This document shows positions 38,243 through 51,264 of a stretch of DNA of 64,000 nucleotides, piece by piece. Location of the stretch: contig CALNVZ010003435.1 in assembly GCA_940671915.1 (NCBI GenBank), positions 13,605,027 through 13,669,026 of the forward strand, given 5' to 3'. The stretch is from Paracentrotus lividus (taxonomy: Eukaryota; Echinodermata; Echinoidea; Camarodonta; Echinidae). Position 1 is the first letter of the stretch. Each line of letters opens with the position of its first letter. Below the pieces are notes generated by a model. It ran no database searches. It saw only the letters and a list, made by a program, of their open reading frames with translations, and was not told where the DNA came from. The position numbers were made by a program, and so were the translations under genes.

Positions 38243-39026
38243 GGTAGGGGAGACCGGTATGGAAGTTACACGGGTCAGTTGTTACAGTTCTCAGGAGTGC
38301 TATATATGGAACAAGAGAGGATGTGCTAACTGGCATCTATATACAGCCTACACATAGCTTTGATGAAACTGCCGGTCGTGAGGTTTCTCCGTTGTTTTTA
38401 TTAAAAAGTAATTCAACAAAAAACATTTTTTACAGTCACTATATTTACCCCCTATAGCCATTGCCCTGTTAATTCTGCGCCTATGACTGTCCTACAGTTG
38501 ATTGATATTTTCTGTGTGTAAAATCACCCATGGGTAGGTTGTTACAACAACCATACCCCATGTTGATGAAACAACTTACCCCAATTACATTACATAATTA
38601 TGTAAAATTACATTTTGTCTCAATTTTCAGGTGTTAATATTTTATTTTTTCTATTATTACTTTTGTCTATTCTAGAGCTCTACTTGATCTACTGTTAACG
38701 ATGTCAAGAAACTGGAAAGTTGAAATTAAAGTATGGTATAAGAATTTACACATTGTCAGCTTACCCCTGTTTACATATTGTAACAATTGACCCCGTATGG
38801 TGTAACAACCTACCCCGTATATGGGGTAGGTTGTTACAAAAAAAATGTCTTCACTAATTAAGCTGTAGTTAATAGTGTTTACATGTTTTCAAGTTTTATA
38901 TGCCTCAGGATTTAGCCAACATAATAGGCTAAATACATACCCAATATGGAGTGCGTGAGTTCTTTCATTAGAATTATCTGGCCCAAAATGTGAATTTTGT
39001 AACGTCCATACCCGGTCTCCCCTACC
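38243..39026. mobile_element. TIR element nested inside FB-2, 784 bp
   Basis: The left end reads GGTAGGGGAGACCGGTATGG and the right end is the inverse of GGTAGGGGAGACCGGGTATG; both are followed inward by a GTTAC word. The interior repeats GGTAGGTTGTTACA on both strands, including a perfect palindrome at 38802-38837. No coding frame fits a transposase, so it is probably a MITE-like element. No target duplication could be fixed. Confidence 0.75.
38802..38837. repeat. 36-bp palindrome
   Basis: GTAACAACCTACCCC, a 6-nt loop (GTATAT), then the exact reverse complement. The hairpin stem is 15 bp without mismatch. Confidence 0.9.
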
Positions 39027-39246
39027 TCTGAATCTGCCAAACCTAACAACCTTTTGAGGAAGGAGTAGCCATTCATAGATTGGAAAGGGTGGTTCCAATG
39101 GATGATGAGCAATTAAACAACCATTCCCATCCTCGCTTGTCATTACAGAAGGGTTACTCCATGCGAAAAGTTATGTAATAATTGTAACAGAAAGAAAAAC
39201 CAAGGGTTGGCAAAAAATCAATAGTTATAAAGCATTTAAAGTGAGG

Positions 39247-39593
39247 GAAGATGTCATCCGGGGAGTTAATTGTCCTTGGGGGGACCTATATCCTCCAGGG
39301 GAGATGTCCTCCGGGGGAGTTGTCCTCCAGGGAGTGTCCTCCGGGGAGGTCCTCCGGGGAGTTTCCTCCAGGGGAGTTGTCCAGGGGAAGTTTTCCTCCG
39401 TGGGAGTTGTCCCTGGGGAAGCTGTCCTCCGGGGGAATCGTCCTTGGGGGGACCTGTCCTCCGGGAGATGTCTGCAGGGGACCTGTCCTCCGGGGGAGCT
39501 GTCCTCCGGGGGAGTTGTCCTCCGAGGGAGTTGTCCTCCGGGGAGCTGTCCTCGGAGTTGTCCCCGGGGGATTGTCCTCGGGGGAGATGTCCT
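39247..39593 (-). repeat. 16-17 bp minisatellite, right arm of FB-2 (inverted)
   Basis: About 20 units of the inverted unit (TGTCCTCCGGGGGAGT), with the same kinds of variants as the left arm. Confidence 0.95.
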
Positions 39594-39892
39594 AGAACCG
39601 TTTAGAAGCATGAGCCGGGCATTTATTGTGCACCATTGTTACCATCTATCGGGGGGGGGGGAGGAGAAAAAAAAAAAGAATTATGGTACTAAGAAAAAAA
39701 AAAAGTCCCGCAGGGGCTGACCTATTTTGGTGATGGTGGAGGGGGGGGGTCAACCCGAACTTTTTCAATAATGATGTGCAAAAAACACCTCCAAAATGAC
39801 CATTTAATTATGATATATTTGTATTTTGTATTTTTTTCATATTATTAATTATCATTATTTTTATTTATCATTATTATCTTCTCTTTTTTTGC

Positions 39893-39926
<34 letters not shown>

Positions 39927-40010
39927 GTTTTTTTTTCTTTCTTTTTTTTTGCTTAGGTTTTAATTGTATGTTCAGACCCATTCCACTCCCACATATGCGG
40001 TTCTGTCCAA

Positions 40011-40756
40011 CTAAGCGGCGGATCCAGAGGGCCCCCTATCCTCCCTCCCCCCCCCCCCCCGCAGCCAAAAAAAAAGGGGAATGGGGGAAAATTGACCTAA
40101 CGTCCCCATTGACCCACCCTATGGTTGATATGCGATGACATACTTGATCGCCAAATACCCCCTCCCCCCCCCCAAAAAAAAAAATAAATAAATAAATAAT
40201 AATAATAACACATACTACCCCCCCCCCTTTTTTTTTTTTTTTTTTTAATCGCTCGGCCAGCGCGTGTGACGTGAAAAAATTATGTAGGTACCTTTTTGCT
40301 CGCCCGGTTTGACAGGAAAAAAAATTTAGGTGTATGAAATTAAAATTTACATTATTAACTGATGTGCGCGTGGACTAGCTAATGTACCGTCCAGTTTTGC
40401 CCCAAATGCAAAATTGACCCGGGGGGCATTTCATTCAAAGGACTTGTCGGACGTTTATTCCGACAAACTGTTATAAGCTACTGAAATGCTTGCATCGATT
40501 GGCTGAGAGCAAATTTGTCGGATAAAAACCGTCCAGTTTTGCCCCAAATGCAAAATTGACCCGTGGAATCGACTTGGCTTGCGCTTGCGCATTTGCCAAA
40601 TATTTATGTCAATAGGACGAATAATTATAGATAAAAACATTGGATTATTTGAATTTTTAGCAGTTGAAATTGCGTGCACATACCAAAACTGAAATTCCAA
40701 TTTTGCCCCCCGCCCCCCCCCCCTCCCCCCGTCATAAAATCCTGGATCCGCCACTG
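40011..40756. mobile_element. MITE family M1 copy with internal insertion
   Basis: The left end contains GGCGGATCCAGAGGG and the right end is the inverse of CAGTGGCGGATCCAGGAT. The interior near 40240-40350 (GTGACGTGAAAAAATTATG, CTCGCCCGG) matches the 269-bp copy at 11861-12129. This copy is longer. Additional DNA lies at about 40370-40680 and includes a direct 36-bp repeat (40386-40421 and 40528-40563, starting ACCGTCCAGTTTTGCCCC). Confidence 0.7.
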
Positions 40757-41237
40757 CCACCCGAGTTTAAAAAATGCTCTTCAATTCTTATGTCTATTAT
40801 TCTGCTTTGACAACATACCAGAGCAGAAGACACAGCTAGAGAGCCAAAGGATCAAATCGCAGGGCACTTAACGACTAGACAAAAGCGGCCCGTAACTAAG
40901 GCTCTTCTTAGAATAGTGAAAGCAAAGGGATACATTTTCCCCGGACATTTTCTTATCAATTGTTGCCAATATTAATTATTGTTTTCATATAATTTGAACG
41001 AACACATTTAACGTTTTCGTTTCTTTAATATTGAAAAAATCTAAGTATAAAATTCACATGAGACAGGATCTATAATCAGCAAGGTAGGCTGGCTAGGCCT
41101 AGGCCTATGTTACAAAGAAAATATTTTGACTATATGCTCAAGCTATATGCAATGATCATATTAAAGAAAACAGTTCCGGTGCCTCGTAGATTCATGCTTG
41201 ACAACGCACGAAGTCGTCTTGCGTGCTGTCTGTATAC

Positions 41238-41276
41238 GTTACCATGGTGTCAAAATAACCCGCGCACATATATATT
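41238..41276 (+). promoter_or_regulatory. Putative promoter elements of beta-tubulin D
   Basis: GTTACCATGGTGTC at 41238-41251 resembles an X-box (perfect left half, two mismatches on the right). A TATATAT sequence at about 41268-41276, between two GCGC words, lies about 110 bp before the start codon. The upstream region aligns with that of copy C, where neither element is clearly kept. Confidence 0.4.
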
Positions 41277-41383
41277 GCGCAGGTGGCAGGTCGATCTCTC
41301 AAACTTCTACCAACCAAGGCCAAGGAAAGACGTAGAATCAAAGTTTTCTTCTTTTTATACTTTTGAAACTGAATTAATCAAAG

Positions 41384-43884
<2,501 letters not shown>

Positions 43885-44109
43885 GAACGTCAAACTCTTC
43901 ATTTGAACAGAGACTGAAAATTAGATACTCCTAACATTACATTCCACCTTCGCATTATTCATTGGTCAAATATGATTTGTGCAACAGCAATCCAGATCAA
44001 CACTGTATTTCTGTATTGTGACTCCTAAATCTAGTTCAACTTAATCATGACTATTCAACAATGAATTTGTAATATGTTACCAATGTTATGTTATTTGACA
44101 GATCTGGAA

Positions 44110-44240
44110 CCTCTTGCATAAAAAGTTTGGATTCTACAAAACTAAAAAAATCAAATGCAACTCGATTTTCAACCAATCAGGATCCCGTATTTAAAACTTG
44201 AGTTTGATTTTTTAGAATCCAAACTCTTTATGCAAGAGGA
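44110..44240. repeat. Foldback repeat downstream of tubulin D
   Basis: CCTCTTGCATAAAAAGTTTGG near 44110 is matched by its inverse at the right end (44216-44240). The total is about 130 bp, with GATTTTTTAGAATCC-type inner arms resembling the hairpin at 35477-35570. Confidence 0.8.
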
Positions 44241-44566
44241 CCCTGAACATTCTGTTCATGTGGGGAAAAAAAGGAAAATATGGTAACTGAAATCTGAAAA
44301 ATATATAAATATAAGTGCAAATATATATCACTGACTGATGTTTTCATTATTTTCTAAATCAATGTTTGATGAATTGTTAGTGTGTTGATTGTTTGAGTGT
44401 TGTATAAATGTGAATTTTTATTCCAAAGCCATCTTTACTCAATCTGGCAAAATTGGTTGTAATAGGCCTAAAGTTGTTGAGGCAAGCTTCTTAGCTCACA
44501 ACACATTGTTGCCTAAAAGAAACCAACTTTACCTTACTCTGACTGATGTCTCTGGTTATTTTTTCA

Positions 44567-44900
44567 GTGAGTTGGACAAAGAGAGAAAGAAATTTATGTG
44601 AAAAATCCAGGTTTTCATTCGTTAGTAAAGAGCACCAAATAGTGAGTTGGGCAAAAAGAGAAAGAAATTCATGTTTCGTTAGTGATGAGCACCAAATAGT
44701 GTGTTGCGCAAAAAGAGAAGAAATTAATGTGAGAAATTCATGTTTTCATTCGTTAGTAATGAGCACCAAATTGGGCAAAAAGTGAAAGAAATTTATGTGG
44801 GAAATTCATGTTTTCTTTTGTTAGTGATGAGCACCAAATAGTGAGTTGGACAAAGAGAAAGAAATTTATGTGAGATGTTCATGTTTTGCTAGTGATAAGT
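44567..44900. repeat. Tandem repeat, unit about 60-85 bp
   Basis: Four to five irregular units sharing GAGTTGG.CAAAAAGAGAAAGAAATT, TTCATGTTTTC, GTTAGT.ATGAGCACCAAATAG. Unit length varies by internal deletions. Confidence 0.85.
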
Positions 44901-45141
44901 AGCAAATTTTGGGGCAAAGAGGGGGGGGGGGTATCCTGAAAGATGCACGTTGCCCCCATCCCCAAGTTACATTGTTGGGACGCAAAAATAAATAAATAAA
45001 GGGATCGCAGACGATAAAATGTCCATGTTTAGGAAATTTTCGCATAATTTTGGTTGGGTGGGATGTTAAAAAAAATATTTAACAAATTATTATACATAGT
45101 ATTATTTTACATATAGGTACGTGTATACTGATGTTGTTCTC

Positions 45142-45143
<2 letters not shown>

Positions 45144-45206
<63 letters not shown>
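45144..45206. repeat. Poly-T run of about 63 nt
   Basis: Uninterrupted T run. It may be the poly-A tail of a minus-strand retroelement, but no element body is recognised on its right side. Confidence 0.95.
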
Positions 45207-45208
<2 letters not shown>

Positions 45209-46411
45209 TTATTTTTTTGTTAATTCTAAATTATATTTTTTCATGCCAAGATCTTCAGGATAAAACCTTTATAAACAGCGAAAACTCATTATAAACAGGT
45301 AAAAACTAACGTGATATGTTTAGACTTCTCGCCATATTTTTTTTTCCCACATAGGAGGGGGGGGGGAGGGGGGCTTTTTTCAGCAAAGACATAAAAATGC
45401 AAAAATGACCATATTTTGACTTCTAGCCTGTTTACCCCCCCCCCCCCTTTTTCTTTTTTAAACGTTTTGCAGCCCTTGATATAACAAGGTAATTTCTGTG
45501 TCCAAGGACTTTGTCATGGTGAGTTTCCGTGTTGGTGTCTTTAAACTCATCTAAAAGTAAGGATTAAAAAGAAGGAAAAAAAAAAATGTTTTCATGGGCA
45601 AAGTGGTTTTTGTGAAAAGTAAGTATGAATGCCCACCACAGAGGGCGCTATTCCAATTTCCGGAAATTCATTCATTGAATGAACGGCGGACTGCAGCCAC
45701 AGAAATTTCTGTGACTGCACCTCAAAACCCCGACTGTACAATCATGCATTGGTTTAGTATTCAGTGTATTTTTCTGATTTTCGATTACATATTTTCACCC
45801 CCTCGGAGAGTTCAATCATCTATTACAAATGACAGATTAAAAAATACCTCATACACAAAAAATTCCAGATTAAAATCTTTCAATATCGCCCATCTCTCCA
45901 TCAGTCTCTCTTGCTATAGACCTCATTTTTCTCTTTATTCCTCTTCTCCAGCTCATTCTTAATACAATTTTCATACAAATCCCATCACCAAGAGAATTTG
46001 GTCGATAAAACGCAACCTAGGCCACAAAAGGTTGTGATCAATTGTAAAATAGAACACTTTCAATTTGGTCTTTCAAACAAAAACGCATGCAAAAAGATTT
46101 TTAATTGGCCATGTGCCAGTGTCATTTTGCGATTGCTTTCAAAACTTTGCCTTACGGAGAATTGAAGATACTAAAATACTTTAGCTAAGACGTCGGACCG
46201 TTATTTTTTTTTATTCTTTTTTAATTCTTTTTGCTACATGGCAATTAAAATATATTATGCGATCAGGTCCTTTCTCTGTTTCATTTAACGTTCGACTCCT
46301 TTATGTCTGAACTGCTTTCATCTTCATCTCTCTCTCTCTCGGTCCTATTTTTCTCACATCTCAATTCTTTTCTCGTATACCTCACTTTTATTACAAATAA
46401 TCTGTGAATGA

Positions 46412-46444
46412 CAAGAACAAAAACCATAATGGTTTTTGTTCTTG
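46412..46444. repeat. 33-bp perfect hairpin
   Basis: Arms of 16 bp (CAAGAACAAAAACCAT and its exact inverse) around one base. The right arm's TTTTTGTTCTTG is repeated once more just after. Confidence 0.9.
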
Positions 46445-46479
46445 GTTTTTGTTCTTGTTATGATTTTTTCTTCAGAAAT

Positions 46480-46508
46480 TTTGATGAAGGCAAATTAGCC
46501 GAAAGCTT
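46480..46508 (+). ncRNA. Hammerhead-core-like sequence, possible Penelope-type remnant
   Basis: TTGATGAAGGCAAATTAGCC followed by GAAAGC resembles the (C)UGAUGA - stem II - GAAA core of hammerhead ribozymes, which Penelope-like retroelements carry. Stem II could be GGC/GCC. The first core base is U instead of C, and I could not find a convincing stem III with a cleavage triplet. Weak. Confidence 0.2.
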
Positions 46509-47490
46509 GATGCATTAAAGATTTAAAGTTCAGCTACGTTGATATCTGTCCTAGACATTTTCTACTTGCTACACATTTAAAAATATATATATATATATTT
46601 ACCGTTTTCATTCCGTAATTAAAAATATGTTTTGTCTATGTTAATTTGAGAGGAAAAGGGTTTATGATGGAGAATTCACTAGAATTTTGGTTACCAGAAC
46701 CAGAACTCAATATAATCTTTCACGAATTCATTGTACCTGCACAATAAGCATATAAAGACACTGTTAGAATTAATGTATCAGGTAAACCAATGCATTTTAA
46801 TTACATCATTGCAAACTGCATATTTTGTTTTGAGAAGATATAGAGCTCTGAAATACACGTTAATAAATGGATGACATCTGGCTCAAAAAACACAATCTTA
46901 GATTTCTAGAAATGGACTTCTTTTATCATCAAGCTGAGGTATAACATATTCATCATTTCATATAGTTCTTCAGAATAAAAAGGACATAGCATTCTACAAA
47001 ATAGAATACACAGATACTGATTTTTAGAATCTACATCACCTTTTTGAAACAGATAACTGCACTCCCTCTTCATGGAATCAACAGAATACTGTAATGCCTT
47101 TCTTATAAAACTAATGTAAAATTAGAACTTGTTCATCAGTTCTATGCTGCCCAAAATAATTACAAGAGAATAAGAGCAGATTTGACTTGTGAAATGTGAT
47201 TGAACAAGGAGATCATTATTGTACAGGATTGCAGAAGCAACAGGATTTTAAAACGTCATCTCTACTGGCTGAAATCAGGTCGTAGGTGAATTCACTCTCC
47301 TTGTACGTGGCATCTATACCAATAAACTCATGTTGCCTGTTTATATAGTCAATTTGCAAAGTCTCTTGTAGTGATGATCAAAGAAGGCGCTGACATGGTG
47401 ATTGATGTAGCTAGTCAGGATGGTCATTCAGCTTGATGGTAGAAGACAGGGGTCAATGGAAGGGGTCAAGATGATGTCACGATGGGGCCA

Positions 47491-47957
47491 TCATGCAGCA
47501 GCTTCTTCTGTAAAAGATAAAGTTGAAACAGAAATGGTGAAAGTATGAAATGCTGTAACTAAATAAAAGTTTTAACAGATTAGTAATATTTCTAATTATC
47601 ACGTGATACTTCAACATTTCTACAGTCTACTCAGGTTATAATGAGCACAAATACAGGATAATTTTACAATTCATTTTTCTGGTCTCAATTTTAAACTTGC
47701 GTAAAATGTCTGCACACATGTGTTCAGTAAATGTAAAACATATAAAAGAGGTACTTGACTTGGTTACAAGCACCTCAAAATTAACAGAAGTGGACTGTAT
47801 AAGTGCATCCCTGAGTGACTTACTTGATACTGGTTTACCACCTTCCCACTTTGTATATTTAGCTCCTGTATCTTCAACCTTGAGGGCCTCAGTCCTCAGC
47901 TCTGGTCGCAATGCTCTCCTCACGAGCCTGGCAGCAAGTGCAGAGTACTGGATGTAA
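47491..47957 (-). CDS. ATP5F1E: ATP synthase subunit epsilon, mitochondrial F1 (last two exons)
   Basis: On the minus strand, exon 47957-47824 encodes YIQYSALAARLVRRALRPEL... and ...KYTKWEGGKPVS, and exon 47507-47491 finishes KEAAA and a stop. The pattern (Y)IQYSxxAAxxxRxxL near the N-terminus and a short Lys-rich, Gly-Lys-Pro tail is that of the small (about 50-60 residue) F1 epsilon subunit in the central stalk of mitochondrial ATP synthase. Splice sites are canonical: acceptor TTTTTGCAG before exon 2, donor GTAAGT after it, acceptor TTTTACAG before the last exon. The exon that should start near MVAYWRxAG was not found to the right, so the model is partial. The 1.08 kb foldback element would lie in the first intron. 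Confidence 0.8.
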
Positions 47958-48107
47958 CTGCAAAAAGGAAATTGTTGTTTTAAGTGTGAGTGACTGTGAT
48001 CATGTTGTGCGATCAATAGTCTATTTTGCTTAAACCGATTATGCTCTATTACCAATGTCAAAGTGTCAGCAATTAATCTTACAATTTTACATCAAATAAT
48101 AAATAGA

Positions 48108-49189
48108 AATAAACCCCTCCCAAAAAGTTTCGCAAGTCGACTTTTGGCCATGATAACTTTTCAGGTACGCTTTAGTTTTTCCTGGTATTCATACCAGTGG
48201 AAAGATAATTTATTCCCCTTTTTATTGATATCCTATTTGTAATGATTGTATCATGCTTCAATGCACAGATTTGACAGAATATCAGAATATATGGAGAAAA
48301 GCAAAAAATCAAATGTTGTAAAATGCATTTTGATTGATCACATTAAAGTTCCACACCTTGAATTTAGGTCCTGATAAATTTTGGGACATTTTCTAATTTT
48401 TATTGAATTTTATACCATTGTCACGTTGATTTATTCATATTTTTATTGATACCTAATTTGTCATGGTGATGTCATGCCTGGGTCCACAGATCCCCTCAAT
48501 ACCACCTGAATACATGACAAAGTTAAAGATAATTTTCAGTTTAAATTTCTGTAACACAACTCTGAACCTTGGTACATTTTAAGGTGGGGATTTAATCATT
48601 GTCAATTTTTATAGCATTAAAAAGTTCATTTATTCTTCTTTTTATTGATACCCTATTTGCAATAGTAACATCTTGTTTGAATGCACATAACTCACGAATA
48701 TAATGCAAAGTTAAAAGTGAAAAGTTGCGAAATGTATTGTTATTGCTCGCAACAGACAATAATACTCACAATAGGCATTCAATTTGCAACATTTAACTTC
48801 TGACTTGTCCTAACATTCAGGTGTTCTGTCCATGCAGGAACAACACTATCGTTACAATTAGGGTGTCATTGAAAAGAGGAATAAATTATCTTGACAATGG
48901 TCAAAATCCAATAAAAATTAGAAAATACCCCAAAAATTATCAGAGCCTAAAGTCGAGTTGCGGAACTTCGCTTTGATAAGTGCATTTTGCTACATTTGAC
49001 TTTTTACTTTTCTCCATATTCTGATATTTTATGCATTGAAGCATTCCATAATCATTACAAGTAGGATATCAATAAAAAGGGGAATAAATTATCTTTCCAA
49101 TGTTATTAATACCAGGAAAAACTAAAGCATACCTGAAAAGTAATCATGGCCCAAAGTCGACTTGCGAAACTTTTTGGGAGGGGTTTATT
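48108..49189. mobile_element. Foldback element with about 350-bp inverted arms
   Basis: The left end is AATAAACCCCTCCCAAAAAG and the right end its inverse; the inverted similarity continues inward for about 350 bp on each side (GTTTCGCAAGTCGACTTT, CAGGTA.GCTTTAGTTTTTCC, AATTTATTCC). The arms themselves contain a repeating theme of about 220 bp, with ATTTATTC...TTTTTATTGATA.CCTA at about 48205, 48430 and 48630, so the element looks like direct repeats folded into a palindrome. No coding frame and no clear target duplication. Total length 1082 bp. Confidence 0.85.
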
Positions 49190-49227
49190 ACCAAGGCAAT
49201 AGGCCTACCAATTCATTCAAGCACTTT

Positions 49228-49592
49228 ATCACATATAGCTGCAAACCAACATCAGTCAGTACTGAAAATGGCTGTTGGCTGTTGGTTGCTGAGGAAACTT
49301 CTCAATAATAATAAGCGAAACCAGCTTTAAACCTACCTCATAATAAATTTAGATAATCTAGATCTATAGATCTAGTCTCATTGCAATATAATTCTTCCAT
49401 TAGAATATTTATAATTTTGTTTAGTAGAATTTTTAGACCCTTTTTGGATATGCCACCTTGACTGTACTTGGCATAAGCTGCTCAAGACAGTTTTCTGCAT
49501 TGACTTTCCATTGGATGTAAACTGCTGCAGTATGGTACTTCCCAGTACAAGGTCAATTATGAATTGACCATGCATAAGTGTAAGTGGCACTT
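49228..49592 (-). repeat. Dispersed repeat family R1, copy 2
   Basis: Inverted relative to 3874-4202, as judged from long shared words. It lies about 40 bp beyond the foldback element. It contains an extra AGATCTATAGATCT palindromic stretch near 49362 that is missing from copy 1. Confidence 0.8.
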
Positions 49593-49674
49593 CATTAACG
49601 TTATGGTTGATTATCAACACAACACTAAGTCTACACAGTTAAAGCACACACACTGACCAGGCACTTACTACGAT

Positions 49675-49701
49675 TAGCCCGCACACGAAGTGTGCGGGCT
49701 A
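49675..49701. repeat. GC-rich hairpin
   Basis: TAGCCCGCACA, loop CGAAG, then the perfect inverse; stem 11 bp. It is GC-rich in an AT-rich context. It could be a terminator-like or CpG hairpin, but no role is implied by context. Confidence 0.85.
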
Positions 49702-50109
49702 CGCTTTATCGAAATCTGACGGCGATGTTACTTCGAATTTACATAAATTTCCGGACGATACTTTACTTCTAGTTATAAAAACAGCTTTATATTATTGCAA
49801 TATATACTTACGAATCGCTCCGGAAAACTATCGTCTTTGTTGGTGAATCTTCTTATATGTAATTTGGGGGTCAAAATTTCCAAACTTCTCGAGTAGAACA
49901 ATTCGTGATCGTAGGTTTGTCTTTGTAATACGCATGCGTCATGGATATTGCCATGATTAGTCTTTAGACAAGTCATTACAATCATAATTTTATTTTTATT
50001 CCATTACATGGTACAATTAACCAAAACAAAAGAGATTACTTACAAGTTACATTAGTAGTCATGAATTATTTGTTATTTTAGTTTTTGAGCCCATTTTTCC
50101 TTCATCAGC

Positions 50110-50311
50110 CTATTTTTCGTAACGAAACTTATAAACTATACAAAAAGAACGTCTTGATTAAGGCTAATCCAGGGTCCCCTTTTATTCCAGCTTTATCAAT
50201 ATGGCGAATCGGGCAAATTTACGATACTGACGAAAACCCCCATAAAATCTTCTTATTCTTGGAGCTATTCACGTTTGTTTTTATTCACCATATTCTGGTT
50301 GGTATGCTTAG
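50110..50311 (+). other. Possible coding exon of an unknown small membrane protein
   Basis: Between an acceptor-like TTCCTTCATCAG and a strong donor (GTAAGT at 50312) the frame is open. It ends with a hydrophobic stretch IFLFLELFTFVFIHHILVGM that could span a membrane, preceded by GQIYDTDENPHK. I do not recognise the protein and no neighbouring exon was found. Could be chance. Confidence 0.2.
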
Positions 50312-50762
50312 GTAAGTGGCATAGCATGTATGTGTATCATTTGTTATAAACATTTTTTGGGGGTTGAATTTCATCGTTTTATTGGGGAAGACGGTGAGCT
50401 TGGGCCAGATGTATATGGGCAGTTCCAAGGTAACGGAGTGACATTCAGAAGCAACATTTCAGCATTCAAACAAGTTTATCATCCATACTTTAATCTCTAT
50501 GTACAAACAATTGGTTCATGACAAAAGCTGATGGTACCCTCTTTTCAAAATGATAATTTTTTTTATAGTGATGCTCGTAATTAATGAGATATGAATATTC
50601 ATAATCATGGTTACGGAGTGACGCAAAATGGACATGCATATTTGAGCAGAAAACATTTTGCTTAAATTCTATAAAATTTAAATGGCAATCACAATTTTGA
50701 GTTATTGATTGGATTCTATGTTATTCTAGGTTTAATATGCCACCTTGCATAAAACAATTGGT

Positions 50763-51233
50763 TGCATGTGTCCCTGGCTTTGTTCTTCCTGATCAGCCAC
50801 TGAATAGCAATAATATCAAGTGTAGTTAAAGAATTTCAAAATAATAACAGAGAATTATAATGATATAACCACCTCATTGATGTTCCCGTTTTTCAGTCAA
50901 CTATGGATCAGGGATTATTTCAAGTCTTTGGAGCAGTCTGTCAATGAGGAGCGGGCTGCGAGAGAGAAAGGTGGGCAAAGACAGTGAGACATGTGTTATA
51001 AGGAGGATTCAGGATACGGAGGAGCTGTTATAGCAGGCGGGCCAGGAATTAGTAAAAAACGTGAGCATGGTTTATTAATATGTTATCAACACTCCCCCTT
51101 CAAAAAATTAATAAAATATATATATATCAACTATAGGACCTACTAATCTGGAAGTTAGAAAATGCACAAAATATACATCCATTAATATGATTGCCATAAA
51201 CATATTAGTGCATTCATTAATGTTTTTCTTCTT

Positions 51234-51264
<31 letters not shown>

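Larger units (their letters stand above)
36625..39600. mobile_element. Foldback transposon FB-2 with 16-17 bp minisatellite termini
   Basis: A 16-17 bp unit (CCCCCGGAGGACAACT type) forms an array at 36631-36980 and the same unit, inverted, an array at 39247-39593. Outermost ends match in inverted orientation: CGTATCAGGACATC on the left and CGGTTCTAGGACATC on the right. The word TTTAGAAGC lies directly outside at 36617-36625 and 39601-39609. It is a direct 8-9 bp repeat (its last C may belong to the element) and fits a target-site duplication. The interior has no transposase but holds a second TIR element (38243-39026). Same architecture as FB-1 with a different repeat unit. Confidence 0.82.
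45210..47490. other. Intergenic; no gene recognised
   Basis: AT-rich, with poly-C/G runs near 45360 and 45435 and a perfect hairpin at 46412-46444. The part next to 47490 should contain the 3' UTR of the minus-strand ATP synthase epsilon gene. Confidence 0.5.

Noticed and set aside
38889..39143. Minus-strand frame of 84 codons
   Set aside because: Lies across the inverted end of the nested TIR element; no domain or codon bias.
45630..45645. CTCF-like word (CCACAGAGGGCGCTA)
   Set aside because: Only a partial match; the AGAGGGCGCT part also occurs inverted near 7920, so it may be a repeat fragment.
49773..49985. Minus-strand frame ending at a good donor (GTAAGT) upstream of ATP synthase epsilon
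   Set aside because: Does not encode the expected MxxxWRxAG start and resembles no known protein; the donor may be chance.
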